Of a stretch of 61,857 nt of DNA, positions 49,439 through 57,952 are shown in pieces. The DNA is from Thermomicrobiales bacterium. GTDB lineage: Bacteria > Chloroflexota > Chloroflexia > Thermomicrobiales > UBA6265. A program made the position numbers and the translations under genes. The stretch lies in NCBI GenBank assembly GCA_023957115.1, contig JAMLHN010000026.1:1-61857 (forward strand), given 5' to 3'. Position 1 is the first letter of the stretch. The number at the start of each line of letters is the position of its first letter. Below the pieces are notes generated by a model. It had not been told where the DNA came from, made no database searches, and worked only from the letters and a program-made list of their open reading frames with translations.

Positions 49439-49478
49439 ACAATTCGTTGCGGCATCGATCGATGCCGCAACGAATTGT
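49439..49478. promoter_or_regulatory. Perfect 40-bp palindrome upstream of mnmG
   Basis: The 40 bases equal their own reverse complement without mismatch; the half-site begins ACAATTCGTTGCGGCATCGA. On the mnmG strand the symmetric unit is followed by TTTTCC, giving terminator-like RNA: an ~18-bp stem, tiny loop and short T-tract in the mnmG leader. It could attenuate mnmG, end transcription from further upstream, or be a DNA operator. Confidence 0.7.
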
Positions 49479-49646
49479 AGGCGGAGCAGATCGATTGGAC
49501 GATCGTGCCGTGCGCAAGGACGTCCGCGACGTGCGCGGTCCATGACAACCGTTCCTGAACTTGGTAGGTTTAAAAGAAGCTGAAAGTTGGGAATTTCTCA
49601 GTCCACAGGCGACACCTGCCGACGATGAATTGAAAGGGAGCTCGCG

Positions 49647-50291
49647 ATGAGCAATGAATACGAAAGCAAGCTGAGAGCCGCGCTGGAGAAAGGGAAGCCA
49701 GTGCTCGAAGCGCTTCTTGCGGATCTCGAGCGGGAAGCAAATCTGATCAAGGAGCGTGACCTCGATCCCCGGAAGTTGGGTGATGAGCCGCGTGTCCAGG
49801 AGGCTCGCGGCGCCGCAGTCGATGCGTTGGAGCATCTCACCGCGCTGGCGAAGTCGCTCGACTCGCTGGTCAAGGGGTATGGAGCCGACATCGAAAAGAA
49901 GATCGATGTCGATGCACTCAAGGGGCAACTTTCGTCCGCGCAGGATGCGGCCAAATCGAAGCTCGAGGACGCCAGCTCCCACGGAGTTACCGATCGCATC
50001 AAGGCGACCGGTGGGGACGCGCGGACCAAAGTCGAGGCATCCGTCCACGAAGGCCGGGACCGTGCTGAAGCCGCTGCAGAGCACGAAAAGGATCGAGTTG
50101 CCGCCGCGGCCAGTAAAGGCAAGGATTCGACCGCAGAGATGCTGGCGGCGCTCGGATGGGCCACCGCCGCCGTTGCCGTCATCTATGCCGTATTCATGGA
50201 TGAAAAGCGCCGGCGTCAAGCTCGATCGGTTGCCAAAGCGGCCGGCAGTGGTCTCATCGTTGTCATGAGCAGTGCCACCAAGAAGTCGTAG
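49647..50291 (+). CDS. Coiled-coil protein with C-terminal membrane helix
   Basis: 214 residues, no family recognised with confidence. The first ~160 residues are alpha-helical, rich in Ala, Lys, Glu and Asp, with heptad-like spacing (KSKLEDASSHGVTDRIKATG, RDRAEAAAEHEKDRVAAAAS). A hydrophobic helix (ALGWATAAVAVIYAVFM) lies near 165-182, then a basic tail MDEKRRRQ. The composition resembles YtxH-like or LEA/apolipoprotein-like stress proteins. GGGAGC precedes the ATG. A terminator-like repeat lies ~170 bp downstream. Confidence 0.7.
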   Translation: MSNEYESKLRAALEKGKPVLEALLADLEREANLIKERDLDPRKLGDEPRVQEARGAAVDALEHLTALAKSLDSLVKGYGADIEKKIDVDALKGQLSSAQDAAKSKLEDASSHGVTDRIKATGGDARTKVEASVHEGRDRAEAAAEHEKDRVAAAASKGKDSTAEMLAALGWATAAVAVIYAVFMDEKRRRQARSVAKAAGSGLIVVMSSATKKS

Positions 50292-50444
50292 GTTCGGGTT
50301 GGGAGCCGAGGCGTGCTTCGGAAAAGGCCCCGAGTCCCAGGCTCTGGGTAGCGAGCACGGGGTTTTCGACCGCGTGTGTAGGCGGATGCATTCTCAGCGT
50401 TCAACACAGACGGACGAGATTTTCCGAACGGCCCTCATCCATCC

Positions 50445-50487
50445 CCCAGCCCCTTCCTTCTCCTGATTCCAGGAGAAGGGGGCTTTT
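50445..50487 (+). terminator. Terminator-like repeat hairpin, first of two
   Basis: TTCTCCTG and CAGGAGAA pair around the loop ATTC; flanking CCCC and GGGG extend the stem, and GGGGGCTTTT follows, so it can end the coiled-coil protein transcript. A second hairpin of the same design lies at 50,559-50,604. Confidence 0.6.
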
Positions 50488-50558
50488 GCGCACGCTGATT
50501 GCAGGGGAGCACCCGGGTTAGTGGGGGTGGGGAGGGCGTGGAGTTGGGGAGCGTTTCG

Positions 50559-50604
50559 CCCTCACCCCCGGCCCCTCTCCCAATTCTGGGAGAGGGGAGG
50601 GCTT
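50559..50604 (+). repeat. Terminator-like repeat hairpin, second of two
   Basis: CCCCTCTCCCA (50572-50582) and TGGGAGAGGGG (50587-50597) form an 11-bp stem with the loop ATTC, preceded by CCCTCACCCCCGG and followed by AGGGCTTTC. Loop and flanks match the hairpin at 50,445-50,487. Palindromic units of this form recur in many GC-rich genomes. Confidence 0.6.
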
Positions 50605-50695
50605 TCGGGTTGGTACGTACGGGGAAGACGGTGGAGAGACGGGGAGCTGGAAAACGGGGACGCGTTCGTTTTTTTTACGAACGACGCCTGGGTTG

Positions 50696-50996
50696 CACCG
50701 GTGGGATCGACCTCGAAACACGCCGACGGAGGAGTTGGGAGTTAGGATCTGGGAGTTCGGAATAAACGTTCGTTCCTAACTCCCAGATCCCAACTCCCAG
50801 CTCCTCATCGGACGCCGGGACCCTGGTCTGCCGGGCAGGGGGCAGGAGCGAGCACGACTGGCGAGCCGTCCGCTGACCTGGCCAGCGATCCGTAGGCTGG
50901 CGATACGACGGATGTGGTGATGCGCTGCCCAGGCCCGCACCATCCGCCGGTGTGCCGCTTGCCATCACAGTAGTACATATGTTCTCTTAGTAGTAA
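50696..50996. repeat. Copy B of the repeated element, with a 27-bp inverted arm pair
   Basis: Same block order as 20-251. The heptad arms are intact here: 50731-50757 and 50778-50804 are inverted complements over 27 bp with two mismatches, around a 20-bp centre containing ACGTTCGTTCC. GCTGCCCAGGCCCGC and GTGCCGCTTGCC follow. The LexA-like end reads GAACATATGTAC on the minus strand (50983-50972), with one half-site changed. A 57-codon frame starts at its ATG (50978), but nothing supports expression. Confidence 0.6.
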
Positions 50997-51086
50997 ACCC
51001 TGGGTCGGTCCGGCGATTCAGGAGATGACGGGCGTGGCATAACGGCGGCGCCGCCCAGAAGACCAAGTGGACTTTCTTCGACGTCG

Positions 51087-51925
51087 CTACGCGGCGCGAG
51101 TCCGCACGCGCCCGTGGCAATGCTTGTACTTCTTGCCACTGCCGCACGGGCATGGGGCATTCGCGCCGACTTTCTTCCTGGTTGCTTGTTGTGGCCGTGC
51201 TTCCGCGTCGACTCGGTTGACCGAGGTGGCCTCTTCGGTGATGCGAGTCTGGACGGGCTGCTCGGCGATGGCGGGCTTCACGCGGAAGATCGTATGGACG
51301 GCATCGTGCCGGATGTGGTCGGTAAGCTGACCGAACATCCGGTACCCCTCGGTCTTGTACACGACCAGCGGGTCGCGCTGGCCGTACGCCTGCAGACCGA
51401 CGCCTTCGCAGCTCGTCCATCGTCAGGTGTTCGACCCATAGACGTTGATCACACTCCAACAGCACATGACGTTCACCTGGCGCATCGCCTCTGGACCGAA
51501 GCGGTCTTCGACTTCCTGATACGCCTCGTGCATCAGCATCGTCCTGGAGCAGGTCGGTGATATCGTCTGGCTCAGGCCTTCGATCTCATCCGGGGCGACG
51601 CACCGTTCTCCTCTTCCAGCGGGAAGAGATTGTTGTAGTCGCGGACGATCGCCTCATAGTCGATGCTGCCGTTGCGTTCGTCGGCATGCCGCTCGACGAT
51701 CGATTCGATCTCTTCGGTGACCAGCTCATCCATTTTGTCCGACATGTCGTCACCGGAAACAATTCGGCTACGGTCGGCATAGATGACCTCACGGTGGCGA
51801 TTCATGACATCGTCGTACTGAACGACGTGGCGGCGGATGTCTGAGTTGTACCCTTCGACCTTGGTCTGCGCGCTTTCGATCGACTTCGAGATGATGCCGT
51901 GCTCGATCCAGCATTCGTCGTCCAT
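51087..51925 (-). pseudogene. secA: secA, 3' third broken by several frame changes
   Basis: Protein pieces of the SecA C-terminus are found in order but in shifting frames. Near 51,925: [40 protein letters not shown]. Then [61 protein letters not shown] and [21 protein letters not shown] in changing frames between about 51,590 and 51,400. The end has the zinc-binding SEC-C motif [13 protein letters not shown]. At least four and probably six indels are needed. Such density in a gene normally essential suggests poor local sequence quality; true decay would require a second secA. Confidence 0.75.
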
Positions 51926-53693
51926 TTCCGAGCTTGCCCATGATCAGCCGCGTCATCAGGGCCTCGACGGTGCCGCCGCCGACCCGCCGCATGAGCTCGT
52001 CATCGAGCGAGAGGTAGAAACGGGTCGATCCAGGGTCGCCCTGCCGGCCCGCACGGCCGCGAAGCTGGTTGTCGATACGACGGGCTTCGTGGCGCTCTGT
52101 ACCGATGATGTGCAGACCTCCGGCTTCCTGAACGCCCGGACCGAGATGGATGTCGGTACCGCGACCGGCCATATTGGTCGCGATCGTGACCATGCCGGGT
52201 TGTCCTGCGCCGGCAACGATCGAGGCTTCACGCTCATGTTGCTTCGCATTGAGCACATCGTGCGGGATTCCCCGCTGGGTGAGCATCAGGCTCAGGCGTT
52301 CGGATGCTTCGACGGATACCGTGCCGACCAGGACAGGACGTCCAACCTCGCGCATCTCTTCAATTTCGTCGATGACCGCGTTGAACTTGGCGGTTTCCGT
52401 GTTGTAGACGAGGTCGGCGAAGTCATCTCGGATCATGGGGCGGTTGGTTGGAATGACGACGACCGGGAGGTTGTAGATGCGAAGGAACTCTTCCTCCTCC
52501 GTTTCCGCCGTCCCGGTCATTCCCGCAAGTTTGTTGTACATGCGGAAATAGTTCTGGAACGTGATCGTGGCCATCGTCACATTCTGACGTTGGACACGCA
52601 CGCCTTCCTTGGCCTCGATCGCCTGGTGGAGCCCTTCGCTGTAGCGCCGGCCCTCCATCATGCGGCCGGTGAATTCGTCGACGATGATGACCTCTCCATC
52701 CCGCACGATGTAGTCGTGATCGCGATGGAAGATTGCTTCGGCCTTGAGCGCCTGTTCGAGGTAGTGGGTGAGATCGATGTACCGATCGTCGTAGATGCTC
52801 TCGCCGTCCGGAATGCCGGCCAGCTGCTCGACTCGATCGACCCCCGCCTCGGTCAGCGATGCGGTTTTGTGCTTGAGATCGACCTCATAGTGTCGATCCT
52901 TCTGTAGCTGCCGCACGATCTGGGCGAACTGGTAGTACTTATCCGTTGCTCGTTCGGCCTGCCCGGAGATGATCAGCGGCGTGCGCGCTTCGTCGATCAG
53001 AATATTGTCGACCTCGTCGACGATCGCGAAGTTCAGTCCGCGCTGGACCTGCTGCTGCGCCGAGACGACCATGTTGTCACGTAGATAGTCGAATCCGAAC
53101 TCGTTGTTCGTGCCATAGGTGATATCGGCGGCATAGGCTTCGCGGCGTTCGACTGGACGAAGGAATTCGAGTCGAGGATCGGGCGATTCCCAAGTCGAAT
53201 CGTACACAAATGCCTGGTCGTGTTGAATACAACCGATCGAGAGCCCCAGACGGTCGTAGACGCGTCCCATCCACTGCGTATCACGACGGGCGAGGTAGTC
53301 GTTGACGGTGATGAGATGCACGCCTTCCAAGGTCAGCGCATTGAGCGCGACCGCGCTGGTGGCGGTCAACGTCTTGCCCTCGCCGGTGCGCATCTCGGCG
53401 ATCTTGCCCTCGTGAAGAACGATTCCGCCCATCAACTGCACGTCGAAGTGGCGTTGGCCCAGCGCACGACGCGCGGCCTCGCGCACGGACGCAAAGACCT
53501 CCGGCAGCAGATCGTCGAGCTCGTCACCCGCCTGATAGCGCGAGGAATAGACCAGGCGAAATTGATGCAGCTCATCGTCAGACGCATCCTGCATCTGAGG
53601 TTCGAGTGCGTTGATTTTTTCGATTATTGGCGTGAGCTTGCTGATATTTTTGTCTTGAGTGGTTCCGAAGACCTTCTTCAAGAGTGATCGCAT
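51789..53693 (-). CDS. secA: Preprotein translocase ATPase SecA, N-terminal two thirds in frame
   Basis: Motor that pushes preproteins through SecYEG. The open frame gives about 605 good SecA residues from 53693 to near 51,925, then ends out of frame. Walker A is MRTGEGKT near residue 101, the DEAD-like box [16 protein letters not shown], the preprotein cross-linking region follows, and helicase motif VI reads [22 protein letters not shown] and [14 protein letters not shown] are SecA hallmarks. The remainder is described in the adjoining pseudogene entry. Start [10 protein letters not shown] at 53693. Confidence 0.85.
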   Translation of the reverse strand: MRSLLKKVFGTTQDKNISKLTPIIEKINALEPQMQDASDDELHQFRLVYSSRYQAGDELDDLLPEVFASVREAARRALGQRHFDVQLMGGIVLHEGKIAEMRTGEGKTLTATSAVALNALTLEGVHLITVNDYLARRDTQWMGRVYDRLGLSIGCIQHDQAFVYDSTWESPDPRLEFLRPVERREAYAADITYGTNNEFGFDYLRDNMVVSAQQQVQRGLNFAIVDEVDNILIDEARTPLIISGQAERATDKYYQFAQIVRQLQKDRHYEVDLKHKTASLTEAGVDRVEQLAGIPDGESIYDDRYIDLTHYLEQALKAEAIFHRDHDYIVRDGEVIIVDEFTGRMMEGRRYSEGLHQAIEAKEGVRVQRQNVTMATITFQNYFRMYNKLAGMTGTAETEEEEFLRIYNLPVVVIPTNRPMIRDDFADLVYNTETAKFNAVIDEIEEMREVGRPVLVGTVSVEASERLSLMLTQRGIPHDVLNAKQHEREASIVAGAGQPGMVTIATNMAGRGTDIHLGPGVQEAGGLHIIGTERHEARRIDNQLRGRAGRQGDPGSTRFYLSLDDELMRRVGGGTVEALMTRLIMGKLGNGRRMLDRARHHLEVDRKRADQGRRVQLRHPPPRRSVRRCHESPP

Positions 53694-53826
53694 CGAATTC
53701 GAACCTTTGGGTGGTGATCGTCAGTCAGAATGTCTGGGCGGCGCTGCAATCGTCGCACCGCAGAGTATAGCGTCGCCGGTACAGAAATCGGTTTCATCGG
53801 TAGAATTGCGTCGAACAGGTGAGGTC

Positions 53827-54339
53827 ATGACGGGATCCAACGGGTCTTTTACGGAACCCGGCCGCTTTGCGGAGCAGGTGTTCGCCATCGTTGCGCAGAT
53901 CCCCCGGGGGCGTGTCACCACCTATGGCGACATCGCGCGTGCGCTGGGCGATCCTCGCGGGGCGCGGCAAGTCGGATGGGCCGTGGCAAGTCCGCCGGAG
54001 GGGCTGGATCTGCCGTTTCACCGGGTCGTCAACCGTGAAGGATTCCTGAGCGGCGGATGGGCTTTCGGGCACCCGGAAGTCATGAAACAGCGACTCGTTG
54101 CCGAAGGTGTGAAATTTCGCGATGAGTTCACCGTCGATATGAAACGATGCCACTGGATTCCAGGCGAATCAGGCACCGCCACCGACGAAGTGGACGATCT
54201 CGAGCAGGTCTCCCTCTTCGACAACGACTTCGGAAAAGGCGCTGCGGTTGACGATCTCTCCGTTGCGCTCGACCACGACGAGGCGTTCGTGGAGCTCGCG
54301 CCCGGCGAGAAACGTCGAAATCGTCGTTCCGGCCGGTAA
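53827..54339 (+). CDS. Alkyltransferase-like protein (ATL), MGMT fold without the cysteine
   Basis: 170 residues; the domain is residues 10-115. VTTYGDIARALGDPRGARQVGWA carries the helix-turn-helix and arginine finger (Arg47). The motif that is PCHR in methyltransferases is PFHRVVN, with Phe64 in place of the acceptor cysteine (Trp is usual in ATLs). So it cannot demethylate; ATLs bind O6-alkylguanine and recruit nucleotide excision repair. AGGTGAGG precedes the ATG. The last ~57 codons run antisense through the 3' end of tenI-thiS, a 171-bp tail overlap, and have no family match. Confidence 0.85.
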   Translation: MTGSNGSFTEPGRFAEQVFAIVAQIPRGRVTTYGDIARALGDPRGARQVGWAVASPPEGLDLPFHRVVNREGFLSGGWAFGHPEVMKQRLVAEGVKFRDEFTVDMKRCHWIPGESGTATDEVDDLEQVSLFDNDFGKGAAVDDLSVALDHDEAFVELAPGEKRRNRRSGR

Positions 54340-55008
54340 CTCGGTCGGTTTTCCGTTGATCGTCGCCGTGATCGTTGCGGTCGAAGATTCGGGCATTGGG
54401 CTCTCCAGGACTTTGCGGTAATCCGCTACTCGTTCGGCAATTGTCGCCTTTTGCGTGAACGGTGACATGACCGCGACTCCGGCGGCACCCACAGCCAGCA
54501 GCGGAGCGAGACGGTCCGGGGTGACACCACCGATTGCCAGAACCGGCGCCGGTGCGACCCGCACGATCTCTGCGAAGCGGTCGATTCCAATTGGTGGCAG
54601 ACCATCTTTCGATCCAGTTTCGAACAGATGACCCGCAACCAGATAGGTTGCCCCGGTGGACCCCTGCGCGGATTCGGGGGAGTGGACCGAACGGCCGATC
54701 GGCGCATCCGCTCCCAACACCATACGAGCCTCTTCGATCGTCGGTCCCTGTTCGGGCAGATGAACCCCAACGCCCAGTTTACGAGCGACCGCTAGATTCG
54801 AGTTCACGACCACCTGGGTGGAGGGATCGGAGAGTTGACGCACCGCTCGGACTAGCAGCTCGAGAGGAAGCTGCGAAAGATGCTTCTCTCGCACCTGGAT
54901 CAGGTCGAGACCAGATCCGGCGGCTTCGATTGCCAGCTCGGGAAGCGGGCTGTCGGAGCGAGCCTGATCGGTAACCCACATCAGCACGGGACAATCAACG
55001 CGCTCCAT
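54169..55008 (-). CDS. Thiazole tautomerase TenI fused to sulfur carrier ThiS
   Basis: 279 residues. Residues 1-200 match TenI rather than Thi[19 protein letters not shown] with the catalytic-position His127, and [16 protein letters not shown]. TenI isomerises the thiazole made by ThiG. Residues ~210-279 are a ThiS ubiquitin-like domain ([38 protein letters not shown]). ThiS normally ends in Gly-Gly, to which sulfur is loaded; here the gene ends GGGA, one alanine too many, so trimming would be needed. Overlaps thiE by 14 nt. Last gene of the TPP-controlled operon. Confidence 0.85.
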   Translation of the reverse strand: MERVDCPVLMWVTDQARSDSPLPELAIEAAGSGLDLIQVREKHLSQLPLELLVRAVRQLSDPSTQVVVNSNLAVARKLGVGVHLPEQGPTIEEARMVLGADAPIGRSVHSPESAQGSTGATYLVAGHLFETGSKDGLPPIGIDRFAEIVRVAPAPVLAIGGVTPDRLAPLLAVGAAGVAVMSPFTQKATIAERVADYRKVLESPMPESSTATITATINGKPTELPAGTTISTFLAGRELHERLVVVERNGEIVNRSAFSEVVVEEGDLLEIVHFVGGGA

Positions 55009-55636
55009 CGACTGCTTCTCTCAGTGCTTCGGCCGCGCCTCGTGGATCCTGAGCCTTCAGAATTGCGCTCATCACGGCAACACCAACCGCCCCGGCCGAG
55101 ATAACCTGCCCCGCATTCTGAGCTGTGATGCCCCCAATTCCGATCACCGGCAAACCGGAAATGGCGGCCCGGCGACGCAGAATGCCGAGTCCAATGGGGG
55201 GGCCCGCATCGTCTTTAGAGGCGGTGCCATAGATCGGGCCGATTCCCAAATAGGATGCACCTTCCAGACTCGCGGATCGCGCCCCAGAATCGGTCTCGGG
55301 GGAAAATCCGATCGCGAGGTCCGGGCCGGCAATCCGGCGCGCCACGGGCATTGGGAGGTCGTCGACCCCGAGGTGAAGACCATATGCCCCGACGGCCAAC
55401 GCGAGATCGAGCCGGTCGTTCAGGAAGAACGCTGCTCCATGATCGTCACAGAGCTCCTTCAACCGCTCCGCCATCGTCAGGATCTCGAGGTCGTTCCCCG
55501 ACTTCTCGCGGAGCTGAACAGCCGTCACGCCACCGGTCAGCGCGGCCTCGACGGTCTCGAGCAATCCTCCTGGCGTATCCTGAGCGCCGGCAACGAGGTA
55601 GAGTCGCAAGCGATCGCGCAGCGTTTCCACGGTCAT
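54995..55636 (-). CDS. thiE: Thiamin-phosphate synthase
   Basis: Joins the pyrimidine diphosphate and thiazole phosphate to make thiamin phosphate. 213 residues, TIM barrel. [52 protein letters not shown] and [13 protein letters not shown] are the usual ThiE segments. Its ATG overlaps the thiG stop by 4 nt. The neighbouring TenI-like domain is a different subfamily, so the two are not redundant. Confidence 0.9.
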   Translation of the reverse strand: MTVETLRDRLRLYLVAGAQDTPGGLLETVEAALTGGVTAVQLREKSGNDLEILTMAERLKELCDDHGAAFFLNDRLDLALAVGAYGLHLGVDDLPMPVARRIAGPDLAIGFSPETDSGARSASLEGASYLGIGPIYGTASKDDAGPPIGLGILRRRAAISGLPVIGIGGITAQNAGQVISAGAVGVAVMSAILKAQDPRGAAEALREAVDGAR

Positions 55637-56442
55637 GAGCGCGAGCCGACGACTCCTTCGAGCGGACTGCTGGCAGAAGCGTACGCTTTGCGTGGAATCC
55701 GGCCGGCCAGATACGCCTTGCGTCCTGCCGCGACTCCGTCCGCCATTGCCGCACCCATCAGCGCGGGATTTTGCGCGAGCGCAACCGCACTGTTGACCAG
55801 CACCGCATCCGCGCCGGCTTCCATAGCCTGGGCGGCGTCTGACGGTACGCCGATACCGGCATCGACCACAACGGGAACCTCGGCCTGCTCGATGATGATG
55901 CGAATGGCTTCGATATTGATCAGACCCTGACCGGAGCCGATCGGTGAGCCCAGCGGCATGACCGTGGCCGTGCCGAGCTCCTGCAATCGTTGCGCGAGAA
56001 TGGGATCGGCGCCGATGTAGGGGAGAACGGTGAATCCCTCCTGGACCAGCGTCTTGCACGCCTCATACGTGCCGACGGGATCGGGAAGCAGATATTTCGG
56101 ATCCGGGATGACCTCGACCTTGACCCAGTCAGAAAGCTCCAGGGCACGGGCCATTCGAGCAATGCGAACGGCTTCCTCGGCGGTTTGGCACCCCGCGGTA
56201 TTCGGCAGAATGGTGTAGGTCTTCCAGTCGACGTCTTCCAGCACCGAACGACTCTTGGGATCGTCGAAGTCGATTCGCCGCAGGGCAACGGTAATGATCT
56301 GAGACCCGGCCGCCGAGAAGGCTGCGTTCATCTCTGCCGAGTCCCGGTATTTCCCGGTTCCGAGCATGAGCCGGCTCTCGAAGGTCACACCGCCAATCGT
56401 GAGTTTGTCGTTGTCGAATGTCGTGCCGTTGGATCCGGACAT
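55633..56442 (-). CDS. thiG: Thiazole synthase
   Basis: Builds the thiazole phosphate from deoxyxylulose phosphate, ThiS-thiocarboxylate and dehydroglycine. 269 residues, TIM barrel. LMLGTGKY near residue 26, the Schiff-base lysine in [16 protein letters not shown] (Lys108), and [12 protein letters not shown] and [26 protein letters not shown] for phosphate binding. Starts 15 bp after thiD and overlaps thiE by 4 nt. ThiH/ThiO and ThiF are not in the operon. Confidence 0.95.
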   Translation of the reverse strand: MSGSNGTTFDNDKLTIGGVTFESRLMLGTGKYRDSAEMNAAFSAAGSQIITVALRRIDFDDPKSRSVLEDVDWKTYTILPNTAGCQTAEEAVRIARMARALELSDWVKVEVIPDPKYLLPDPVGTYEACKTLVQEGFTVLPYIGADPILAQRLQELGTATVMPLGSPIGSGQGLINIEAIRIIIEQAEVPVVVDAGIGVPSDAAQAMEAGADAVLVNSAVALAQNPALMGAAMADGVAAGRKAYLAGRIPRKAYASASSPLEGVVGSRS

Positions 56443-56457
56443 CGTTGTGCGCTCCGT

Positions 56458-57282
56458 TTAGCGAGACGAGCTAATAGGCTCGAACGTGTGAAAGTGATTG
56501 ACCGGCGAATGCCCCCCGCCAACCCGATAGCTCGTGCGCAGCGCCTGCGTCAGATAGGTCTTTGCGCGCTCGATCGAATCGAGTGGCCCATGTCCTAACG
56601 CGAGGTTCGCGGCGATGGCGGCGGAAAACGTGCAACCGGTCCCATGCGTGTTTTCCGTCTCGACCCGGTCGGCGTCGAGCTCAGTGAACGCAATTCCGTC
56701 GTAGACGAGATCGATCGGACTGCCGGGACGGTGCCCCCCCTTGATCACCACGATCCGCGCGCCGAGGTCGGCGAGCCGCAGGGCCGCCTCCCGCGCGTCT
56801 TCGTCCGACTCGATCTCCACCCCGGTCAACGCGGCAGCTTCATGATGATTGGGAGTCACGATCAGCGATCGCGGGATCAGGTCGCGCTTGATTGCGCCGA
56901 TCGCGTCGGGTGCGAGCAGATAGTTTCCACTCTTCGACACCATCACTGGATCGACCACCGTGGGAATACCCCAGGCTTCGATTCGCTCGGCGACCGTGGC
57001 AACGATCTTGACGCTGGACAGCATGCCCGTCTTGATGGCATTTGCCCCGATATCTTCGAGCACTGAGTCGATCTGGGCGGCTACGACCTCCTCGGGCACT
57101 TCGGCGATCGCGATGACCTCACGCGTGTTCTGCGCGGTCACCGCGGTGATTGCGCTGGTGCCGTAGACACCGTGCGCGGCAAACGTTTTGAGATCCGCCT
57201 GAATTCCCGCACCGGCGCCGGAGTCCGATCCGGCGATTGTGAGGGCTTTGGGGATCGACTGTTCGGCGTCGAACGAGGTCAC
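56458..57282 (-). CDS. thiD: Hydroxymethylpyrimidine/phosphomethylpyrimidine kinase
   Basis: Phosphorylates HMP and HMP-phosphate to the diphosphate used by ThiE. 274 residues, ribokinase fold. ALTIAGSDSGAGAGIQADLKTF at the front, TAVTAQNT, DPVMVSKSG, TPNHHEAAALTG, and the anion-hole motif HGTGCTFSAAIAA. First gene of the operon, directly behind a TPP riboswitch and intrinsic terminator. Confidence 0.95.
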   Translation of the reverse strand: MTSFDAEQSIPKALTIAGSDSGAGAGIQADLKTFAAHGVYGTSAITAVTAQNTREVIAIAEVPEEVVAAQIDSVLEDIGANAIKTGMLSSVKIVATVAERIEAWGIPTVVDPVMVSKSGNYLLAPDAIGAIKRDLIPRSLIVTPNHHEAAALTGVEIESDEDAREAALRLADLGARIVVIKGGHRPGSPIDLVYDGIAFTELDADRVETENTHGTGCTFSAAIAANLALGHGPLDSIERAKTYLTQALRTSYRVGGGHSPVNHFHTFEPISSSR

Positions 57283-57300
57283 GAGCAGCTCCAGAAAAAC

Positions 57301-57327
57301 GAAAAAAGCCGATGGCAGCTGCCATCG
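57301..57327 (-). terminator. Intrinsic terminator of the TPP riboswitch
   Basis: The perfect palindrome CGATGGCAGCTGCCATCG (57327-57310) on the minus strand is followed by GCTTTTTTC. It ends 19 bp before the thiD start, so it is the likely expression platform: folded when TPP is bound. Confidence 0.85.
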
Positions 57328-57339
57328 ACCGAGTCGATC

Positions 57340-57437
57340 GTTGCCGTCCCTTCGCCGGAATGACCCGGATCAGGTTCGGAGGGTTGGCGACCTCGAACGG
57401 CCGCGCTCTCAGCGGTGACCGCACCCCTGGCAACTCC
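57340..57437 (-). promoter_or_regulatory. TPP riboswitch (THI element)
   Basis: On the minus strand the conserved parts appear in order: closing stem GTTGCC, AGGGGTGC, GCTGAGAG, CCCTCCGAACCTGATCCGGG, TCATTCCGGCGAAGGGA and GGCAAC, which pairs with the first segment. These are the pyrimidine- and pyrophosphate-sensing helices of the TPP aptamer. A terminator follows immediately, so TPP binding should end transcription before thiD. Confidence 0.95.
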
Positions 57438-57492
57438 GTCAAGGATAGCATGGAACCTCAATGGATTTGTCCGGGTTTCGGAAGCTGGGTGG

Positions 57493-57498
57493 TACAAT
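57493..57498 (+). promoter_or_regulatory. -10 element upstream of the 117-residue protein gene
   Basis: TACAAT at 57493-57498 predicts a start near 57,505 and a ~50-nt leader with AAGGG before the ATG at 57556. TTGTCC at 57467-57472 is a possible -35, but its 20-bp spacing is long. Confidence 0.5.
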
Positions 57499-57555
57499 TC
57501 CTGCGATTTCGCACGAGCGGTTTCCCTCATATTTCCAATATTCGAAGGGCGAAAA

Positions 57556-57909
57556 ATGAACGTTCTGGACGGGCTTCAGCAAATCCGGGAGCGGCTCGTC
57601 GAGAATGACGCCGAAGCCGCCTCCTTGGCAACGGTCGATCTTTTCATCAAGCGCGCGTCCCTTCCGGCCGCGAAGAACGCATCCGCGGGTTCGCAACTGC
57701 AACTGGTTCGGATGTTGATGCGGACAGCCGAATCGAACACGAACGTACGCGTCTACAACGATTTCGTTCGTCTTGAGGAAGAAATGGAGCAGGGCGCCGC
57801 TCAGGCGCAGGCACGGCGGGCGGAAGAGGATGCCAAGCCGGTGCCGAAGACCAAGAAATACTACAAGGACCTGAAAGAACGAGAAAAGAAGACGCAATCC
57901 GGCAGTTGA
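57556..57909 (+). CDS. Small helical protein of unknown function
   Basis: 117 residues, no family recognised. Amphipathic helices dominate (GLQQIRERLVENDAEAASLA, LVRMLMRTAESN), followed by a Glu/Ala-rich stretch and a very basic tail KTKKYYKDLKEREKKTQ. No membrane segment or signal, so cytoplasmic; the basic tail could touch nucleic acid. AAGGG lies 8 nt before the ATG. The aminotransferase gene follows after 43 bp in the same direction, probably in one transcript. Confidence 0.7.
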   Translation: MNVLDGLQQIRERLVENDAEAASLATVDLFIKRASLPAAKNASAGSQLQLVRMLMRTAESNTNVRVYNDFVRLEEEMEQGAAQAQARRAEEDAKPVPKTKKYYKDLKEREKKTQSGS

Positions 57910-57952
57910 CGAGCGATTGTCGGTACGGCGCGTCGATGTGACAGGAGGAGAA

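Noticed and set aside
50499..50765. Open frames of 67-97 codons in the 50.5-51.0 kb repeat region, both strands
   Set aside because: Their sequence is made of repeat units (Pro/Ser/Arg-rich) and no family or ribosome site supports them.
51114..51560. 148-codon plus-strand frame opposite the 3' end of secA
   Set aside because: It is antisense to recognisable SecA fragments and owes its openness to GC-rich codon bias.
53827..54339. Active O6-methylguanine methyltransferase (ogt)
   Set aside because: The acceptor cysteine of PCHR is replaced by phenylalanine.
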